A stretch of 64,000 bases of DNA from JANOYY01 sp043720395 (GCA_043720395.1 JAYSSR010000009.1:79443-143442), one strand, 5' to 3'. Shown: positions 40,903 to 50,380, numbered from the stretch's first letter. Notes: generated from the sequence alone by a model not told the origin. Program-made: numbers and translations.

Positions 40903-40958
40903 CGCTCGTAGTCTGCTCCGACACAGCAACTCGGAGCCGTAGTTGATGGACAGCGAGC

Positions 40959-41405
40959 ATGAGCAGCCCGGAGACCGTAATCGTCGTACACCCGAAGGAA
41001 CGCCGATCGAAGTGCACGATTCTTCCGTTGCGCGGAACTGATGGTTTGCACTTCGCCCGATCGACCTCGGTTCGGGCTACCGGTTCGATTGATGGGTATC
41101 TCCGCTTGGACGTTGACGGACCTCCGCTCACCGCAGCGGATCGAGACCGCGGACTGATGATCCTCGACGGCACGTGGCGTTGGGTCGAAGATCTTGCGGT
41201 GCCGTTCGGTGCACTTGCCACGCGGTCTATCCGGGGCGTTCGCACCGCGTACCCGCGTGGCGCCGCGATCGGCACCCTTCCGGAGGGTGGGCTCGCAACC
41301 GTCGAGGCGCTGTACGCAGCCCATCGAATACTCGGGCGGCCGACCGATGGCCTCCTCGATCACTACTACTGGGCCACAGAGTTCCTGGCCATCAACGGTT
41401 GGTGA
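40959..41405 (+). CDS. DTW/TSR3-superfamily protein (putative aminocarboxypropyl transferase)
   Basis: A 148-residue protein. The N-terminal VHPKERRSKCTILPLRG, the central ADRDRGLMILDGTWRWVED (the D-x-T-W signature of the DTW/TSR3 superfamily) and the C-terminal GGLATVEALYAAHRILG, then YYWATEFLAING, follow the order seen in TSR3/DUF367. Eukaryotic and archaeal TSR3 transfers a 3-amino-3-carboxypropyl group from SAM to small-subunit rRNA; bacterial DTW proteins do so on tRNA uridine 47. Which RNA is the substrate here is unknown. It is divergent from the UPF0158 gene (56 bp between starts). Confidence 0.7.
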   Translation: MSSPETVIVVHPKERRSKCTILPLRGTDGLHFARSTSVRATGSIDGYLRLDVDGPPLTAADRDRGLMILDGTWRWVEDLAVPFGALATRSIRGVRTAYPRGAAIGTLPEGGLATVEALYAAHRILGRPTDGLLDHYYWATEFLAINGW

Positions 41406-41543
41406 GTCGATTCGAGGGAGGCATAGCCGCACCAGAGCTGGCCCCGGTCGTGACCTCGAAGTGGGACAAATCGTCGCGCCTCGACGTCAGCCGATCAAAA
41501 GGACCGCTTGCCAAGGGCCTCTCGACACGACACAACGGATGAC
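41406..41543. other. Start of a gene-poor, decayed stretch (41406-42192)
   Basis: About 790 bp follow the DTW/TSR3-like gene without an intact gene. Two remnants are annotated separately (41544-41737 and 41763-42059). The remaining sequence shows no motif, RNA or repeat that I can support. Confidence 0.5.
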
Positions 41544-41737
41544 ATGGCCGTCACTCACGTCGAAACGCAGCTGCGTCGACAGCTTCTCGACAAACTTGAG
41601 CGCGACAGGCAAGCGTCGTTCGACCCGACACCGATCAGCAATGACGGGCGAAAAGCATCCTCGAATGGTTCACCGACGGCTCCTTCGCCGCCGTTGTCGC
41701 CGACTTGGTAGCCGAAGACCCGTCCCTGAAAGCCTGA
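41544..41737 (+). pseudogene. Frameshifted remnant of a small unknown protein
   Basis: Begins with an ATG (MAVTHVETQLRRQLLDKLE) and reads well to about FDPTPISNDGRK. It then turns into low-quality Ser/Pro-rich sequence, while the neighbouring frame continues with convincing protein (ILEWFTDGSFAAVVADLVAE...SLKA, stop at 41737). A single indel near 41650 would restore one ~64-residue protein. Not recognised as a family. Confidence 0.45.
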
Positions 41738-41762
41738 AGGCGGACATGCTGATCGTTAGGAT

Positions 41763-42059
41763 CGCGATGTCCGTCCGGGCGTAGCCAGACCCGCTCTGGC
41801 GCAGGCCACGAAGACGCTCGCACGCGATCTCGCACCGCAGAACATCCGCGTCAACGCGATCTCGCCAGGCACGTTCCGAACGGACATGGTGAAGAAGGCA
41901 TTCGACGACGCGACGCTGGCGCGCATTGCATCCGCGAAGCCGCTCGGTCGCGTCGCCGACCCGAACGAGATCGTCGGGCCCGCTCTGCTCCTTGCCTCTG
42001 ACGCGGGCTCATTCGTCACCGGTGAGCTGTTTACAGTCGACGGAGGCACGACCTGCTAA
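41763..42059 (+). pseudogene. C-terminal remnant of a short-chain dehydrogenase (FabG-like)
   Basis: The frame ending at 42059 reads ALAQATKTLARDLAPQNIRV, then NAISPGTFRTDMV, and ends with GELFTVDGGTTC, a typical SDR C-terminus. The Rossmann N-terminus with TGxxxGxG and the YxxxK catalytic segment are missing; the sequence jumps from RPGVA straight to the helix after the catalytic site. There is no plausible start codon. Confidence 0.8.
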
Positions 42060-42192
42060 CGAGGCAGGCTGGAATCCGCGCGTTGAGATCGCAGAAACCA
42101 CTCCTTTCGCGGTCGGGCGGGATGCAGCTGCGCTGATTCCAACCCATGCTCGACGAGATCATGCTCAGCTCACTTCCGAATAGATTCGGCCG

Positions 42193-43035
42193 ATGGCCCT
42201 GCGCACCGAACGATCTACTCCAGCGATCGGTGCGGAGGTACTCGACAGACTCAGCGCCGAGGACCTCCACGATCCAGCGGTGATCGACAACGTGTACGCG
42301 ACGCTGATGGAGCACCATGTGCTCTTCTTCCGGGACGCGAACTTCGGGCCGGCGGAGCTGGTCCAGCTTGGTCGTGGGCTTGGTTCTCAGCCCCGCCCGC
42401 ACCACGCCTACAACACGCTCCCGGACCACCCCGACGTCGTGGTGCTGGAGTTCGGTGGCGACAAACGAACGGATTCGGCCGAGTGGCACGCCGACATGAC
42501 GTACCGCGTCCAGCCGCCGTTTGCCTCGATCTTGCAGGCGGTCGTGCTGCCACCGGTCGGTGGCGACACATTGTGGGCGTCGATGTATTCGGTGCTCGAC
42601 TCACTCCCCGCGGGTCTGCGATCCGAGCTGGCCGAGCTGGAGGCCGTGCACGATCTCGGCGCGTTTCGATCATCTGCGTACTTAGAATCTGGACAGGCGG
42701 GCCTTGAAGACGCCGTCGTGCGCGCCGGGATGGCCGTCCATCCCGTCGTGGCGAAGCACCCCGTCACCGGTCGCCCGTATCTCAACGTCAGCGAGGCGTT
42801 CACACGGTTCGTGATCGGCATCTCGGCACCGGAGGGAGCACGTCTGCTTACGATGCTCTTCGACGCGATCAACCGACCCGACCATCACGTTCGCCTGCGC
42901 TGGCGACCCGGAACGCTCGCGCTGTGGGACAACCGGGGAACCCAGCACTACGCGTGCGATGACTACCTGCCGAACCGCCGCGTGATGCATCGCGTTGCCG
43001 TCGCCACCGACCTGCGGACACCAGCACCGGGCTGA
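42193..43035 (+). CDS. TauD/TfdA-family 2-oxoglutarate-dependent dioxygenase
   Basis: A 280-residue Fe(II)/2-oxoglutarate dioxygenase. The iron facial triad is visible: HxD in EWHADMTYR (near residue 99) and the distal His in WDNRGTQHYACDDY, followed by the 2-oxoglutarate-binding Arg in NRRVMHRVAV. PVVGGDTLWASMYSVLDSLP-type sequence matches the TauD/TfdA fold. Substrates of relatives include taurine, alkyl sulfates and phenoxy acids; none can be assigned. It follows the decayed region and is adjacent to the VWA genes, 6 bp from the next start, but no functional link is apparent. Confidence 0.87.
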   Translation: MALRTERSTPAIGAEVLDRLSAEDLHDPAVIDNVYATLMEHHVLFFRDANFGPAELVQLGRGLGSQPRPHHAYNTLPDHPDVVVLEFGGDKRTDSAEWHADMTYRVQPPFASILQAVVLPPVGGDTLWASMYSVLDSLPAGLRSELAELEAVHDLGAFRSSAYLESGQAGLEDAVVRAGMAVHPVVAKHPVTGRPYLNVSEAFTRFVIGISAPEGARLLTMLFDAINRPDHHVRLRWRPGTLALWDNRGTQHYACDDYLPNRRVMHRVAVATDLRTPAPG

Positions 43036-43041
43036 TGCACT

Positions 43042-44028
43042 GTGATCTCGTTCGCCTGGCCGCGTTTGCTTGGGCTCCTTGCGCTCGTGGCAGCACTTGG
43101 CGTCGGGTACGGATTGCTCGATCGACGACGCCGCGACGAGTTGGCCGCGCTAGCCGCACAGGGGTTCGTGCCGACCGCTGCGTCGATCCGAATGTACCGA
43201 AGGCGTCACCTACCGGTCGCACTGTTCGGCGTTGCACTTACCCTGATGCTCGTGGCGGTAGGTCGGCCGCGGGTGCGCCTCACGACGTCGCAGCGAGAGG
43301 GCACGGTCGTGCTCGCGTTCGACGTTTCGAACAGCATGCGGGCAACGGACCTCCGACCGACGCGCCTCGGTGCCGCCCAACGAGCGGCGCGAGGTTTCGT
43401 CGAACGACAGCCTCGCCATTTGCGAGTCGGCGTCGTCGCGTTCAACGGCGGCGGAGTGATCATGCAGCGCCCGACGATGGAGCGATCCGACGTCCTCGCG
43501 GCGATCGATCGGCTCAAGCCGAACGGGCCGACATCGCTCGGCCAGGGCATGTTTTCGGCGCTGTCGGCGATCGCCGGAGCACCGCTCAGCATTGATCCCC
43601 TCGCACTCGGCGGCGAGCGGGCGATCGTTCCCTACCTCGGGTCGGCGGCGATCATTGTCTTCACCGACGGCGAGAACACCTCTACACCGGAGCCGATCGA
43701 TGTCGCGAAGCTGGCGTCGGTGGCAGGGGTGAAGATCTACACGGTCGGTATCGGGCTCGAGGCAGCGACGGTCCTCGACATCGACGGCTTCAAGGTGGCT
43801 ACGACGCTTGACGAGCCATCGTTGACCGAAATCGCAAAGGTAACGAACGGCAAGTATTTCCGGGCTGTCGACGCGGCTGATTTGGCGTCGGTCTACGGCT
43901 CGATCGAACTGCAATCGCGCTCCGAGACCAAGCCGCGAGAGATCACCTCATTCCTGACGGGGCTCAGCACGTGCTTCCTTGTCCTCGGTTCTGCGCTGGC
44001 CATGCATTGGTTCGGACGAATGCTCTGA
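43042..44028 (+). CDS. VWA-domain membrane protein (BatA-like), first of pair
   Basis: A 328-residue protein from a GTG. Two N-terminal hydrophobic helices (residues ~6-25 and ~57-74) flank a short loop, then a von Willebrand A domain with the MIDAS motif DVSNSM (AFDVSNSMRATDLRPTRLG), the TSLGQGMF Thr and VFTDGENT Asp. A C-terminal helix (FLVLGSALAMHWFG) anchors it again. BatA-like proteins are usually encoded with a MoxR AAA+ ATPase, absent here. The stop overlaps the next start (TGATG). Confidence 0.82.
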   Translation: MISFAWPRLLGLLALVAALGVGYGLLDRRRRDELAALAAQGFVPTAASIRMYRRRHLPVALFGVALTLMLVAVGRPRVRLTTSQREGTVVLAFDVSNSMRATDLRPTRLGAAQRAARGFVERQPRHLRVGVVAFNGGGVIMQRPTMERSDVLAAIDRLKPNGPTSLGQGMFSALSAIAGAPLSIDPLALGGERAIVPYLGSAAIIVFTDGENTSTPEPIDVAKLASVAGVKIYTVGIGLEAATVLDIDGFKVATTLDEPSLTEIAKVTNGKYFRAVDAADLASVYGSIELQSRSETKPREITSFLTGLSTCFLVLGSALAMHWFGRML

Positions 44029-45128
44029 TGATGTCTGCGCTGATCACGTTCGAGTTCCCCGCCGCGTTGTTCCTGGGAGTCGTGCTGCCACTTCTGATCG
44101 GCGCGTACCGATGGCAACGCCGCCGGAAGCGGCGGACCGCCATCCGGTTTTCCAGCGTTGCGCTCGTCCGCGCGGCGCTACCCACTCGGGCGCGTTGGAG
44201 ACACCTCGTACCCATGGCGCTTTTCCTCGTGGGCGCGGGCGCGCTCGTCGTCGCGACTGCCCGGCCGCAAGCGTTCGTCACCGTGCCGATCGGACGCACC
44301 ACGATCATCCTCGCGTTGGACGTTTCCCGCTCAATGTGCGCAACCGACGTCGAGCCGAACCGACTCGCCGTCAGTCAAGCCGCGGCCCGCGACTTCGTGA
44401 AGCATCAACAGCGGGGCACGAGGATCGGTCTTGTCGAGTTTGCCGGCTTTGCCGAACTCGTGATGCCGCCCACGACCGACCGTGCGGCACTCGCAAGCTC
44501 CATCGACGCAATGACCACCGCCCCCGGCACCGCAATCGGCTCGGCGGTGCTGGCCTCCGTCGACGCCATCGCGAGCGTCAACGCCGAGGTGCTACAGACC
44601 ACGCCGATCGATCCGAGTCGCCCGACCCCTGTGACGCCGCCCGGCCGCAGTGGCTACGTCCCCGACATCGTCGTGCTGCTGACGGATGGCGCGAACACCC
44701 AGGGAGTCCAGCCGTACCTCGCTGCTCGTCAGGCCGCGGTCCGCGGGGTGCGGGTGTACACGATCGGTTTCGGGACGACAACACCAGCAAAGATGTCGTG
44801 CTCGGCGAAGCAGCTCGGTGCCGACGCCGTCGGCAACAGCGGGTTTGTATCCACACCACCCGCTTCGGACCAGCAGTCCTTGCTTGCCGATCCCCGTCAG
44901 TACTTCGTGATCGATGAGCCAGAATTGCAATCAGTCGCCAAGGACACCGGTGGCACCTACTTCCGAGCGACAGACGCGCGGCAACTCAAGACAGTCTTCG
45001 CGAAACTCCCGAAGAAGGTCGAGCTGCAGCAACGAAGAGTCGAGATCAGTGCGGTCTTCGCGGCCATCGCTGCGTTGCTGGCGGGTGCCGCGATCGTGCT
45101 CTCGTTCCTCTGGCGTCGGTGGCCGTGA
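44028..45128 (+). CDS. VWA-domain membrane protein (BatA-like), second of pair
   Basis: A 366-residue paralogue of the preceding gene, starting at overlapping ATG codons (44028/44031). Same plan: two N-terminal helices (AALFLGVVLPLLIGAY; LVPMALFLVGAGALVVATA), a VWA domain with the MIDAS DVSRSM and the LLTDGANTQGVQPY segment, then a C-terminal helix (FAAIAALLAGAAIVLSFLW). An insertion with Cys (KMSCSAKQLG) before the last third is not in the partner. The two probably form a membrane complex with the VWA domains outside. Function in this organism is unknown. Confidence 0.84.
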   Translation: MMSALITFEFPAALFLGVVLPLLIGAYRWQRRRKRRTAIRFSSVALVRAALPTRARWRHLVPMALFLVGAGALVVATARPQAFVTVPIGRTTIILALDVSRSMCATDVEPNRLAVSQAAARDFVKHQQRGTRIGLVEFAGFAELVMPPTTDRAALASSIDAMTTAPGTAIGSAVLASVDAIASVNAEVLQTTPIDPSRPTPVTPPGRSGYVPDIVVLLTDGANTQGVQPYLAARQAAVRGVRVYTIGFGTTTPAKMSCSAKQLGADAVGNSGFVSTPPASDQQSLLADPRQYFVIDEPELQSVAKDTGGTYFRATDARQLKTVFAKLPKKVELQQRRVEISAVFAAIAALLAGAAIVLSFLWRRWP

Positions 45129-45198
45129 AGACAAAGTTCTCCGGCCGACACGGCACTGACGACTTGATCGCAGGAGGGCGGGTGCCGATATTGCGAGC

Positions 45199-46413
45199 GT
45201 GACTGACACCGCGACCGCACCCGTTGCCGCACCGACGCCCGTGTCGACAACCCGCTCGGGTTGGCCAACGATTCCCGGACGCCTGCCACTCACGGAGGAC
45301 GGTGTCCAGCAGATCATCGCGATCGACGACGCTGCGGTGCGCAATCTCTGGATCACACAGTCCTACGCCGATCTCGCGCACCGCCTGCTCAACGTCCTCC
45401 AAACCGACCAGACCTGGTGCACGTTCGCGATCTGGGCGTCCAACACCGCGGGGCTCTCTATTCGCGGCGAAGAACTCCCCGGGCTCGTTGGTGAGCTGCT
45501 GCTCGGTGCCGACCCGCACGTCGACGCGATCGTGCGCGAGACCAATGCCCGCACGACGCTGCTTCGTCGATTGGGGGTGCTGGGCGAGCTGCAACGTTCG
45601 CATCTCGAACACCTGGTCGCTCAAGCGGTAGCGCAGGTGTCGGCCTTCATCGCCCACGGCAATACGCTCGTATACGGCGAGCTCGCGCCACTGTTCGTCC
45701 GCTTCGTCGAGTCGATCGATAGCGACGGAGAGCCGCCACTTGCCGAGGTGGACGCAACGCTCGACCGCCTCGCCATTCCGACAAGCGAGCAAGCGCCACA
45801 TTTACGCCTCGCCTTTCAGCAGTATGCCCTCGCTGTCGGGGCGACCGATGCGGTCACCCGTGCGCAACACGTACTGAACGCCAACATCGCTGCCGTCCTG
45901 CACGAGCAGGAGCGTCTCCAGAACGACATCGAGTCCGCCTTGAACGCGGGGTTGATCGACGTGGGCGAGGACCTCTGTGGTGTCCTGCACGGTCGAGTCG
46001 CCAATGCCATGCTCCGCCCAGTGGTCGCCGAAGTGCGCACCCATATTGCGCCGCACATCGAGCTTCTCTGGCAACACGTGGCGACCCGTCTGCTGATGAC
46101 GCTCTCGGTCCCTCATGAGACGCTGCACCTGGAGCGTGACGTGCCCCCTGTGCCAGGCGGCGGGCCGCTGTTCCCAACTGACCTCCAGACGCTGGACTAC
46201 CAACCACTCTGCGCGCTTATGAATGAGTGGGATCGTACGGGCGGCACCGGACGGTGGTCGGGTGCGAGCGATTGGGCCGACCTGCGTCAGCCCATGGGGT
46301 ACATCGTCAACCTGTTCCGCAGTCGGCAGCAGGACCTCGGCCTGACGGTCGCGCCGTTCACTGCGGATCAGCTCATGTGGATGGCCGTCGGCGACGTCGC
46401 CCCGTCGCTCTGA
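45199..46413 (+). CDS. Conserved-looking protein of unknown function
   Basis: A 404-residue soluble, largely helical protein from a GTG preceded by AGGAGGG about 25 bases upstream. It has no signal peptide or transmembrane segment. Recognisable features are few: an N-terminal Thr/Pro/Ala tail (~20 residues), a segment TWCTFAIWASNTAGLSIRGE, and a His-rich helix AEVRTHIAPHIELLWQHVAT. Repeated acidic/His positions could bind metal, but I recognise no family. Codon use looks like that of its neighbours. It is convergent with the MpaB/DUF2236 gene (26 bp between stops), and a link between the two is possible. Confidence 0.65.
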   Translation: MTDTATAPVAAPTPVSTTRSGWPTIPGRLPLTEDGVQQIIAIDDAAVRNLWITQSYADLAHRLLNVLQTDQTWCTFAIWASNTAGLSIRGEELPGLVGELLLGADPHVDAIVRETNARTTLLRRLGVLGELQRSHLEHLVAQAVAQVSAFIAHGNTLVYGELAPLFVRFVESIDSDGEPPLAEVDATLDRLAIPTSEQAPHLRLAFQQYALAVGATDAVTRAQHVLNANIAAVLHEQERLQNDIESALNAGLIDVGEDLCGVLHGRVANAMLRPVVAEVRTHIAPHIELLWQHVATRLLMTLSVPHETLHLERDVPPVPGGGPLFPTDLQTLDYQPLCALMNEWDRTGGTGRWSGASDWADLRQPMGYIVNLFRSRQQDLGLTVAPFTADQLMWMAVGDVAPSL

Positions 46414-46439
46414 TCCACTGGCCGCGAGCCAGCACCGAG

Positions 46440-47453
46440 CTATCGCCCACCCGCCAGGTAGGTCGGGATCTCGAACGCCGGACGTTCACCCTTGCGAATC
46501 TCCTTCAGTATCCCGTCCATCAAGTGCCGACCGATGAACGCGCTCACCCGGGCGTGCAACGGACGACGCTCTTCGCCTCGGGTCAGCAGACGTTCGAAGG
46601 TGCTCATTACCGTGAACAGATGACGCGTCCAATTGGCCGCGTGAACGTCGAGCATGTCACTCACCGGGTCACCCAGGAAATGCCGGAACGCCGTGGGCAG
46701 GAGCGGCCACACGAACTTCGGCATCCGATCGTGAGCCTGCGCTACGAGCGCTGCGGTCATCGCCTTGCCAGCGGCGCAGGGTGCCTGCTGGCGACCGAAG
46801 ATTCGCTCCCGCAGTGCCTTCGCATCGGGCCGCGTCGTCGGCACGATCGCCGGGTCGATGCCGAGGTAATGCGCCACGAGTCGCCAAAGGTGCATATGGT
46901 CAGACACGTTCTGCTCGTTGAAGTCGACGCCACTCGCATCGAAAGCCGCATAGACGACTTCGGTGAACGTGAGCCACGTGCCGACGAGATCCTCCTGGTT
47001 GGTCGGCACTCCCCACGAGGTCGACCACACGAGTCCGTCTTCTTCGCGTTGCGGTGGCGCGAGGTCATCCACGCGAGTCACGGCGGGGTCGTGGGCGATC
47101 ATCCACCGCACGGCCGCATGCATCAGGCGCACGTGTATGACGCGATCGATGCCAACGCCGCCAACGTCCATTGCCCGCGGCGCGGCAATGTCCATGAGGA
47201 ATTGCCCGGTCTCGTTCAATCGCCGCGTGGTATCGGTCTGCAGCCGCCCGGTCATACGTAGGACTTGTACGCCTTTCGCAGCGGCATAACTGTTCGGAAG
47301 CGACGCAAGGTAAAGCACCGAGAAGTGATGCGCGGCGAGCCGATTGAAGAATTCCTGTCCGCGAGCGACGGCGGCTTCATCGACCCAGTCGGGTCGCTGC
47401 GCTACCTGCTCGAAAAACGCCCGGACCGCTGGCTCCTGTTCCTCAGTCGGCAA
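46440..47453 (-). CDS. DUF2236 / MpaB-family oxygenase-like protein, start unclear
   Basis: At least 337 residues of the DUF2236 family, whose founding members include the latex-clearing protein and MpaB (heme or metal oxygenase-like). Family features: the RMTGRLQTDTTRRLNETGQF region, VRLMHAAVRWMI with the conserved Arg and His, a GVPTNQEDLVGTWLTF block and YLGIDPAIVP. The start given is a TTG, but good family-like sequence continues upstream in frame to about 47568 (RRVGDPLGDAAVAAYFND) with no ATG, GTG or TTG before it merges with the end of the GGDEF gene. Either an unusual start is used or an indel has separated the true start. Confidence 0.75.
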   Translation of the reverse strand: MPTEEQEPAVRAFFEQVAQRPDWVDEAAVARGQEFFNRLAAHHFSVLYLASLPNSYAAAKGVQVLRMTGRLQTDTTRRLNETGQFLMDIAAPRAMDVGGVGIDRVIHVRLMHAAVRWMIAHDPAVTRVDDLAPPQREEDGLVWSTSWGVPTNQEDLVGTWLTFTEVVYAAFDASGVDFNEQNVSDHMHLWRLVAHYLGIDPAIVPTTRPDAKALRERIFGRQQAPCAAGKAMTAALVAQAHDRMPKFVWPLLPTAFRHFLGDPVSDMLDVHAANWTRHLFTVMSTFERLLTRGEERRPLHARVSAFIGRHLMDGILKEIRKGERPAFEIPTYLAGGR

Positions 47454-47568
47454 TCTCAGGTGGCGAACCAGCTTCCCGAACAGCTCGCCCGGCTCATGAG
47501 TTTCAACGTCGTTGAAGTATGCGGCGACTGCCGCATCACCAAGCGGGTCACCGACCCTCCGGAGCGCG

Positions 47569-49305
47569 TCAAGGTCGAGCGTCGGCCACGTACAGGGACA
47601 AACGACCGCGGCCCTGGCGTTTCGCCTGATACATCGCGTGATCAGCGCGTTGGAGGAGATCGTCGACCGTGGCGCACGTGGTGTCGGTCAGAGCGACTCC
47701 CATGCTGACGCTGATATCCACGTCGACCCCGTCGAGTGTTGCGAGCCCGGCAACGCTGCCAAATACACGCTCGGCCAGCGCCATCGCGTGTTCCTCGTCG
47801 TCGACATTCGGAACGATCACGACGAACTCATCGCCCCCGAAGCGCCCGACGAAGTCGGTCGTACGCAGCGACGCACGAAGGCGCGCCGCAACCTCCGTGA
47901 GGACCAGATCACCAACATGATGACCCGACCTGTCGTTGATCGCCTTGAAATTGTCGATGTCACAGAACACGAGCGCGGTGCGATAGCCGAACAGGTCCGC
48001 CTCCTGAAGAACCAGGTCAAGACGAGCGCGCAGGGCAGCGCGATCAGGAAGCGTGGTTAAGGCATCGTGTGTTGCCTTAAAGCGAAGCTCGCGTTCGGCG
48101 AGGTGTCGCTCATGCACGTCGCGCAGCGTCAAGACGAGTCCCTGGACGTCTGGATCGTCGAGCAGGTTGGTGATCGACGATTGCAGCGGCCCCGAGATGC
48201 CGTCGGATCGACGAGCTGGTGTAGCGAGCGCGACCCTCCGCGTCAAACACGGCCACGAGCGCTTCGGAGTGCGAGTCGAGCGCTTCGAGAAGCCGATTCG
48301 ACGCTCGCAACGCACGCTCGGCGGCGGCCAACTCCGTCATGTCCTCAATGGTCATCACCACGGTCGACGCTGCTGCGGGGGAGGCCGAAACCCTCAGCCA
48401 GCGTTGCGCGTCGAAGGGTGACGGGATCGTGCAGTGTCCGGATTGACCGGCCGCGGCCGCGGCAAACATGGCCTGAAAGCGGGTCGTAGGTTCGGAGTGA
48501 TCCGACTCCAGCGACGTCAACATCCACGTGTCGTCGATACCAGGAATCACGGCCGGCCCGCTCGGGCACCGACCAATTCGGCGGCGACCGAGTTCCGGTG
48601 CAGCACCTTGCCTGTCATGCTCGCCACCACGACGCCGATGGTCATGTGATCAGACACCGTGATGCCGGCGTAGGGCGCGGCACCGTTTGCGAGGTCGGCC
48701 GTCGCTGAGTCTTCGAGGCGACTGCGTACGAGCACGGCTCGCAGGTCTGGATCGTGCAAGGCCGATTCGACCGTGTCGATGATGGTGTAGGTGCGATCGG
48801 CGTTCAGGCGGTGGCGGACCACCTTGCGAAGGTTCGGGTCCTTGCCGACCTTGTGGATCGCCTTGCCGAGCGTTTGCATGTCGTCGGGGTCCATGAGTTC
48901 AACCCAGTTGAGCGGATTGTCCCCCGGGAAGACGTCGGCGAGATCGTTGGACGTCATCGACCCGTGCAATTCGATCGCCGGACTGATCAGCATGTGGCCC
49001 ATGCCGCTGCGGCGCAACAGTGACTCGGCGCGGAACTCGTTCGCGAGTGACCGAATTTCGATCCAGCTTCTATCGCCGTCGGAACCGAGTCGGCGCAGCC
49101 GTACGGGTCGGTCCGACAATTCAGCACCGAGCCGTACTCGCAGAGCGCTGGTGCCGTTGCGGAGATCGTCGAACGTGGCGTCATCGAGTCGGGTGCCGAT
49201 TTGGTCGAGCAAGCCCAAGAGAGCATGGACGTCGCAGCCGAGTTCGCTTGCAACCTCTGGTCCGACGCTCTCGATCACGCCATCGCAGACCACGAAGTGC
49301 GGCAC
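47569..49305 (-). pseudogene. PAS-PAS-GGDEF diguanylate cyclase, broken by frameshifts
   Basis: Three consecutive frames together form one signalling protein. The first (49305-48547) carries an N-terminal sensor region and the start of a PAS domain (IGVVVASMTGKVLHRNSVAA). The second (48550-48110) continues that PAS domain and starts another (ALVAVFDAEGRARYTSSSIR). The third (to 47569) has the end of a PAS, the linker RFKATHDALTTLPDR and an intact GGDEF domain (DIDNFKAINDRSG, RFGGDEFVVIV). Breaks fall near 48550 and 48200, and the second PAS core also seems shortened. A working gene would make cyclic di-GMP. The GGDEF part could still be expressed from an internal start. Confidence 0.75.
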
Positions 49306-49459
49306 GGCGGCGAGAAGAGCGGCGGAGAGGGATCGGGCGAGGTTGCGTCGGTCATTGCTGAGTGATGCCTAGGAAGCGCCGCGCGTGCAGGGCGTGCACG
49401 GGCGATGGTAGCGCCCGGGGTGCTCCGGACCGGGTGTTTCGACAGCTCTGCGGCTAGCG

Positions 49460-50338
49460 CTAGCGACGCGGGTCGCCAGGCAGGAGTTCGTCGACAACGA
49501 CAATCGTGACGCCACCGGTCTCACTCGGCGGAATCACGATCGACTGTTCGTCGCTTCTCAACACGTTGACGTCGGCTCTGCTCAGTGCTTCAAGAGCGGA
49601 GGCGAGGTCCGTTACCAGGACCCCGAGATTGTTCGTCTGTGCACGGGTGTAGGTCCAACCCCACAGCGCTTCGCTCTCCTCGGCGGACGGGATCGGGTAG
49701 AGGGCGAGCGTCATGTCGCCCATCGAAACGCCCGCGACCGGGCTGCCCGCTCGAACGTTTGCGGCCGCGAACGTAATCGGCCGGTCGAACAGCGCGGCGA
49801 GACGTCGGGCGGCATCGATTGGGTTGGCGACCACCGCCCCCGCGAACGCGATTGCCCGGACGTCGAGCACAGGACCTACCACGGGTGGCGGCATCGGCGC
49901 CCCGAACCGCGGGTCGAGCGGCTCCTCGGTGCCGAACCACTCGATCACCACGCCGGCCGTGTCGGCCGGGTTGGTGAACACGATGTGACCGTCGATCCGA
50001 GAGGCCACACGAACGTCATGTTGAGCCAGATAGTCGATCGTGGCTTCGGTGTCGGAGACTTGTACGGCGATGGAACTCATGTGAGAGCCAAACCGTTTTA
50101 CGAACCGATCTACCGCGCCACCGTCGACGATCGGCTCCCCGATCTCGATGATGTTGTCGCCGACCCAGGTCATTCCGCCGCGTCGACCGATCGCCGGGTC
50201 CTCGATCCGACTGTCCTCCAGGACGCGCAGGCCAATCAGCCGTATAAGTGCATCGCGTGTGAGTTCGTAGTCGGCGACCATTGCGGTGGCGTGGAAGCAC
50301 CATCGGACGTGGTGTGTCGGGTCGTTGCTCGTGTTCAT
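49460..50338 (-). CDS. VOC (glyoxalase/bleomycin resistance) superfamily protein
   Basis: About 292 residues from the ATG at 50338. Two vicinal-oxygen-chelate modules are apparent: HHVRWCFHATAMVADYELTR with SIAVQVSDTEATIDYLAQHD, and a second around VLDVRAIAFAGAVVANPIDA with LYPIPSAEESEALWGW. The FTNPADTAGVVIEWF segment is typical of metal-binding VOC proteins. Members are dioxygenases, isomerases or resistance proteins; the substrate is unknown. Upstream lies copy 2 of the palindromic repeat. Confidence 0.75.
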   Translation of the reverse strand: MNTSNDPTHHVRWCFHATAMVADYELTRDALIRLIGLRVLEDSRIEDPAIGRRGGMTWVGDNIIEIGEPIVDGGAVDRFVKRFGSHMSSIAVQVSDTEATIDYLAQHDVRVASRIDGHIVFTNPADTAGVVIEWFGTEEPLDPRFGAPMPPPVVGPVLDVRAIAFAGAVVANPIDAARRLAALFDRPITFAAANVRAGSPVAGVSMGDMTLALYPIPSAEESEALWGWTYTRAQTNNLGVLVTDLASALEALSRADVNVLRSDEQSIVIPPSETGGVTIVVVDELLPGDPRR

Positions 50339-50380
50339 CGGTTCGGCCAACCTACAACCGGCCATCAGAAGCTGCCCGGC

